This document shows, piece after piece, positions 60,774 to 64,000 of a DNA stretch of 64,000 bases. The position numbers and the translations under genes were made by a program. Source of the DNA: Streptomyces canus (lineage in GTDB: Bacteria > Actinomycetota > Actinomycetes > Streptomycetales > Streptomycetaceae); assembly GCF_030816965.1 (NCBI RefSeq), contig NZ_JAUSYQ010000002.1:9848001-9912000 (forward strand). Reading direction: 5' to 3'. How positions within the stretch are numbered: the first letter of the stretch is position 1; each line of letters begins with the position of its first letter. Below the pieces are notes generated by a model that was not told where the DNA came from, ran no database searches, and worked only from the letters and a program-made list of their open reading frames with translations.

Positions 60774-61877
60774 TCAGCTGTCGAAGTCGACGGTGAGGGT
60801 CTCGGAGGCTGCATAGGTCTGGCAGGTGAGGACATAGCCCGCGGAGACCTCAGGCGGTTCCAGGGCGTAATTGCGGCGCATGTCGGCGTCGCCGCCGGTG
60901 ACGAGGGCCCGGCAGGTTCCGCAGACGCCGCCCTTGCACGCGAACGGCAGGTCGGAACGGGCCTGTTGGGCACCGTCGAGGATGCTGCGGTCGCGGGGCG
61001 CGGTGAACGTGGTCGCCCGGCCGTCGAGGACCACGGTGACCTCGCTCGCGGGGCCTCGGTCGGTGGTGTCCTCGCGGTCGGTGGTGGTTGCCTCGAGTGG
61101 TTCCTCGTCGGCGTGGAACAGTTCCTGGTGGACACGGTCCGCCGGGACGCCGAGTCCGTCCAGGAGCGCGCGGGTGCCGCGCACCAGGCCGTGCGGGCCG
61201 CACAGCCACCAGTGGGCGACCTCCCGGACGTCGAGGAGAGCGTCGAGCAGTGCGGTGAGCCGCGCAGTGTCGAGGCGGCCGGAGAGCAACTCGGCCTCGC
61301 GCGGCTCGCGGGACAGGACGTGGACGAGCTGGAAACGGGCCGGGTACCGGTCCTTCAGGTCGGCGAGATCGTCCGCGAACATCACGGTGCCGGTGCGCCG
61401 GTTGCCGTACAGGAGCGTGACGCGCGCGTCCTCGTCCGTGGCGAGGACGGACGCGGCGATGGACAGCATCGGCGTGACGCCGGACCCGGCGGCGACGAGT
61501 ACCTGGTGGCCGAAGCCGCCGGTGCCGGCTGGATCCGGAGTGAACGCACCGCCCGGGGTCATGACCTCCACGGTGTCCCCGGGGCGTACGCCGTGCACGA
61601 GCCAGGAGGAGAACAGGCCGCCCGGTACCACGCGGACGCCGATGCGCGGCGCCGTACCGGCCGGTGAGCAGATCGAGTACGAGCGCCGCTCGTCGCGACC
61701 GTCGATCTCGCGGCGTACGGTGAGGCACTGACCGGGCCGGAACGCGAACTCGGCGGCCAGGCGGTCGGGGACGTCGAAGGTGAGGGCGGCCGCATCCGCG
61801 CACAGCGGTTCCACGGCGGACACCCGCAGGGCGTGGAAGGCCGGGCGGCGACGGGACCGAACGGGGAACGAAGTCAT
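60774..61877 (-). CDS. paaE: Phenylacetyl-CoA epoxidase reductase subunit PaaE
   Basis: The 367-residue protein is an FAD/NAD(P)H oxidoreductase fused to a C-terminal plant-type ferredoxin. RSYSICSP is the flavin motif, VAAGSGVTPMLSI the nicotinamide motif, and CKGGVCGTC with a later TCQT supplies cluster Cys314, 319, 322 and 352. It passes electrons to the di-iron oxygenase PaaA. ATG 61877 overlaps the PaaD stop (ATGA). It is the last gene of the paaABCDE operon. Confidence 0.95.
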   Translation of the reverse strand: MTSFPVRSRRRPAFHALRVSAVEPLCADAAALTFDVPDRLAAEFAFRPGQCLTVRREIDGRDERRSYSICSPAGTAPRIGVRVVPGGLFSSWLVHGVRPGDTVEVMTPGGAFTPDPAGTGGFGHQVLVAAGSGVTPMLSIAASVLATDEDARVTLLYGNRRTGTVMFADDLADLKDRYPARFQLVHVLSREPREAELLSGRLDTARLTALLDALLDVREVAHWWLCGPHGLVRGTRALLDGLGVPADRVHQELFHADEEPLEATTTDREDTTDRGPASEVTVVLDGRATTFTAPRDRSILDGAQQARSDLPFACKGGVCGTCRALVTGGDADMRRNYALEPPEVSAGYVLTCQTYAASETLTVDFDS

Positions 61878-62389
61878 GGCAGGTCCTTGACGTGGGGGAA
61901 CGGCTCCAGACACGTGCGGCAGCGACGGAGTGCCGTGCAGGCGGTGGCGGCGAAGTGCGAGATCTCCTCGGTGTCGGCCGAGGCGCAGCGCGGGCAGGGG
62001 ACTTCGGGCGGCGCGGTGGTGAGGCTCAGCCAGGTCCGAACCCGTGCCGGACCCGGCGCGTTGCGTGGGCCGGGCGGCGCGATGCCGTGCTCCGCCAGCT
62101 TGCGGCGGCCCTCGTCGGTGATCCGGTCGGTCGTCCATGGCGGGTCGAGCACCGTGATCACCCGCACGTCGGCGAATCCGGCGGCCAGCAGCCGGGCCGA
62201 CACGTCCGCGCGCATCTCGGCCATGGCGGGACAGCCCGCGTACGTCGGGGTGAGCCGTACGACGACGGTGCCCTCCGGCGTCACCTCGACGCCGTGCAGC
62301 ACTCCGAGGTCGGCGAGCGTCAGCATCGGCAGTTCGGGATCGGGGACCTTGGCGGCGATCCGCACCGCCCGCTCCGGTGACGCCGTCAC
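61874..62389 (-). CDS. paaD: Phenylacetate degradation protein PaaD (iron-sulfur/SufT-like assembly factor)
   Basis: The 171-residue protein has the MIP18/DUF59 domain (VPDPELPMLTLADLGVLHGV, LTPTYAGCPAMAEM with the reactive Cys) and a C-terminal zinc-ribbon with CPRC and CRTC. It is thought to mature the metal centre of the epoxidase. GTG 62389 overlaps the PaaC stop (GTGA). Confidence 0.94.
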   Translation of the reverse strand: MTASPERAVRIAAKVPDPELPMLTLADLGVLHGVEVTPEGTVVVRLTPTYAGCPAMAEMRADVSARLLAAGFADVRVITVLDPPWTTDRITDEGRRKLAEHGIAPPGPRNAPGPARVRTWLSLTTAPPEVPCPRCASADTEEISHFAATACTALRRCRTCLEPFPHVKDLP

Positions 62390-63252
62390 CACGACGCGTC
62401 CGGGTGGGCACGGGCGACGCTCTGCAGTTCGGCGAGCAGGGGTGCCAGATGCGGGGTGTGCTGTCCGTTCCTGCCGGAGCCGGGGACCGGGGACGCGGGT
62501 GTGTCGAGCGCGGACACGTCGGCGGACCGGTTCAGCCCGGCATCGGCCAGCACATGGAAGAGCTCGAGCCGGGTCCGCGCGGCGACGGCGGCCGGATCGG
62601 CGCCGAGGCGGGCGGCCGTACGGTCCGACAGCAACTCGTCCAGCCAGGGGGCGAGGGCCTCCAGCGCAGCCTGCATACGTGCGGCGGACTCGTCGGTGCC
62701 ATCGCCGAGCCGGACCGTCCACTCCGCGGCCCAACGGTGGTGATAGGCCAGCTCCTTGACGCTCTTCGCGGCGATCGCGGCCAGCACCGGGTCGGGTGCG
62801 GTGGCGAGCGCCTCGCACACGGCCAGTCGCCAGACGGACAGCACCAGCAGGCGGGCGACGGTGAACGCGAAGTCGCCGCCCGGCAGTTCGGTGAGGCGTA
62901 TGTTGCGGAAGTCCACAGGGGCGCGGAAGTAGGCGTACGCGTCCTCGCCACGGCCCGTGCCGTCGGCCCGACCCGCCCTGGCGTACAGCAGACGCGCCTG
63001 GCCGAGGAGGTCGAGTCCGATGTTGGCCAGCGCCAGCTCCTCCTCCAACTCCGGGGCGCGGGTGCACCATTCGGCCAGCCGTTGTGCGGACACCAGGGCG
63101 TCGTCGCCGAGCGCCAGACAGCAGGCGGCCAGGTCTTCCGCGTCGACTCCGTCCGGCACCGTCTGGTCGATCCCGTGCAGGGGGTCGGTGAACCCGGTGC
63201 CGAATGCCCACCGCGCGCCGTCGCCGTCGACGTACAGGTCCTCGTCGGTCAT
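62386..63252 (-). CDS. paaC: Phenylacetyl-CoA epoxidase structural subunit PaaC
   Basis: The 288-residue helical protein belongs to the PaaA/PaaC ferritin-like family. LANIGLDLLGQARLLYARAG, FTVARLLVLSVWRLA, and AIAAKSVKELAYHHRWAAEW are characteristic. PaaC is the catalytically inactive partner of PaaA in the epoxidase core. ATG 63252 is followed by the typical acidic N-terminus. Confidence 0.95.
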   Translation of the reverse strand: MTDEDLYVDGDGARWAFGTGFTDPLHGIDQTVPDGVDAEDLAACCLALGDDALVSAQRLAEWCTRAPELEEELALANIGLDLLGQARLLYARAGRADGTGRGEDAYAYFRAPVDFRNIRLTELPGGDFAFTVARLLVLSVWRLAVCEALATAPDPVLAAIAAKSVKELAYHHRWAAEWTVRLGDGTDESAARMQAALEALAPWLDELLSDRTAARLGADPAAVAARTRLELFHVLADAGLNRSADVSALDTPASPVPGSGRNGQHTPHLAPLLAELQSVARAHPDASW

Positions 63253-63281
63253 GCGCTGCTCCTCAAAGTTCCGGGGGGTCC

Positions 63282-63578
63282 CTAGATGTGGGGGACGTCG
63301 TCGGGGATGTCGTAGAAGGTGGGGTGCCGGTAGACCTTGTCGCCGCTGGGCGCGAAGAAGGGATCCTTCTCGTCGGGCGCGGAGGCGGCGATGGTGTCCG
63401 AGCGCACGGCCCAGATGCTCACTCCCTCGTTGCGCCGGGTGTAGAGATCGCGGGCGTGCAGCAGGGCCATGTCGTCGTCGGCGGCGCGCAGGGAGCCGAC
63501 GTGGACGTGGTTGAGCCCGCGCTTGCCGCGCACGAACACCTCGTACAGCGGCCAGTCGGCCTTGCTCGTCGGGCTCAT
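63282..63578 (-). CDS. paaB: Phenylacetyl-CoA epoxidase subunit PaaB
   Basis: The 98-residue protein matches Paa[40 protein letters not shown], then [20 protein letters not shown] near the end. PaaB bridges the PaaAC dimers. Its ATG overlaps the PaaA stop (ATGA). Confidence 0.96.
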   Translation of the reverse strand: MSPTSKADWPLYEVFVRGKRGLNHVHVGSLRAADDDMALLHARDLYTRRNEGVSIWAVRSDTIAASAPDEKDPFFAPSGDKVYRHPTFYDIPDDVPHI

Positions 63579-64000
63579 GCCGTCGCTCCTTGCCGTGACC
63601 GGGCGGTGCGCTTGGCGGCGTGCGCGGTGGCGGCCCGCCGGACCCAGGCGCCCTCCTCGTGCGCGGCCCGGCGGCGGGCGATCCGCTCGGTGTTGCACGG
63701 TCCGGCACCGGAGACGACCCGCTTCAGCTCGTCCCAGTCGGGGGTGGAGAAGTCGTGGTGGCCGCGCTCCTCGTTCCACCGCAGGCCCGGGTCGGGCAGG
63801 GTGACGCCCAGCTTCGCCGCCTGCGGGACGGTCATGTCGACGAAGCGCTGCCGCAGGACGTCGTTGGAGTGCCGCTTGATCCTCCAGGCCATGGAACGCG
63901 CCGAGTTGGGGGAGTCGTCGTCGGGCGGTCCGAACATCATCAGGGACGGCCACCACCAGCGGTCGACGGCGTCCTGCACCATGGCGCGCTGCTCGTCGGT
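63575..64000 (-). CDS. paaA: Phenylacetyl-CoA epoxidase catalytic subunit PaaA (partial, 5' end beyond window)
   Basis: The last 141 residues are present. [40 protein letters not shown] and the C-terminal region with [11 protein letters not shown] match the di-iron oxygenase PaaA. The N-terminal part with most iron ligands is outside the window. It is the first gene of paaABCDE, whose product epoxidises phenylacetyl-CoA. Confidence 0.95.
   Translation of the reverse strand, partial: TDEQRAMVQDAVDRWWWPSLMMFGPPDDDSPNSARSMAWRIKRHSNDVLRQRFVDMTVPQAAKLGVTLPDPGLRWNEERGHHDFSTPDWDELKRVVSGAGPCNTERIARRRAAHEEGAWVRRAATAHAAKRTARSRQGATA

Overview
The window reads as chromosomal DNA of a high-GC actinomycete, most probably Streptomyces. 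Codon third positions are almost all G or C, ribosome binding sites are GGAGG-like, many starts are GTG, genes overlap by ATGA/GTGA, and the content is typical of the genus: TetR, LacI and MmyB-type XRE regulators, a SigB/SigF-type sigma factor, sugar importers without their own ATPase, and paaABCDE. I saw no rRNA, tRNA, transposase, phage gene or CRISPR array.

Region 1 (1-32.6 kb) is a large catabolic island for an acidic or CoA-activated carbon source. Plus-strand units are ACAD-SDR-ThuA (2062-4905), Rieske oxygenase-ferredoxin-small protein-MDR reductase (10319-13306) and a 2-oxoacid dehydrogenase E1a-E1b-E2 (18545-21985). Minus-strand units are acyl-CoA synthetase-histidine phosphatase (1-1863), ribose-type ABC importer plus zinc alcohol dehydrogenase (4978-9882), Rieske oxygenase-SDR-PEP-utilising protein-ABM protein (13357-17609), and enoyl-CoA hydratase-unknown-PPDK-like-ACAD-DUF35-lipid-transfer thiolase-SDR (23476-31167). 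Two related divergent TetR genes (22029-23414) sit in the middle and a third ACAD (31386-32615) ends the island. Short sequence elements recur in the intergenic regions and suggest one regulon. The unusual part is that two PEP-synthase/PPDK-like proteins are embedded in a beta-oxidation and ring-oxygenation gene set. The substrate cannot be read from the sequence.

Region 2 (32.6-41.2 kb) is a patch of regulators, stress and efflux genes mixed with decayed genes: a DUF2975/XRE pair, a DUF6131 protein, an XRE regulator divergent from a DHA2 MFS exporter across a duplicated 90-bp segment, and an aldo/keto reductase. Remnants of a membrane protein, a pectin-lyase-like protein, a flavodoxin-type quinone reductase, an ArsR regulator, an XRE regulator with an internal deletion, a zinc alcohol dehydrogenase and a repeat protein are scattered between them.

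Region 3 (41.2-57.3 kb) is a plant polysaccharide utilisation locus: secreted GH5, GH43, two GH42 beta-galactosidases, a LacI regulator, a solute-binding protein with two permeases, and a secreted sialidase-fold (GH93-like) enzyme with a carbohydrate-binding tail. A dead divergent pair (solute-binding protein and GH3 remnants) with two intact palindromic operators lies in its centre. Arabinogalactan or galactan side chains of pectin are the likely targets.

Region 4 (57.4-64 kb) holds a SigB-type sigma factor, an Lrp regulator divergent from a valine/leucine dehydrogenase with a VOC protein, and the phenylacetyl-CoA epoxidase operon paaABCDE, which runs off the right edge.
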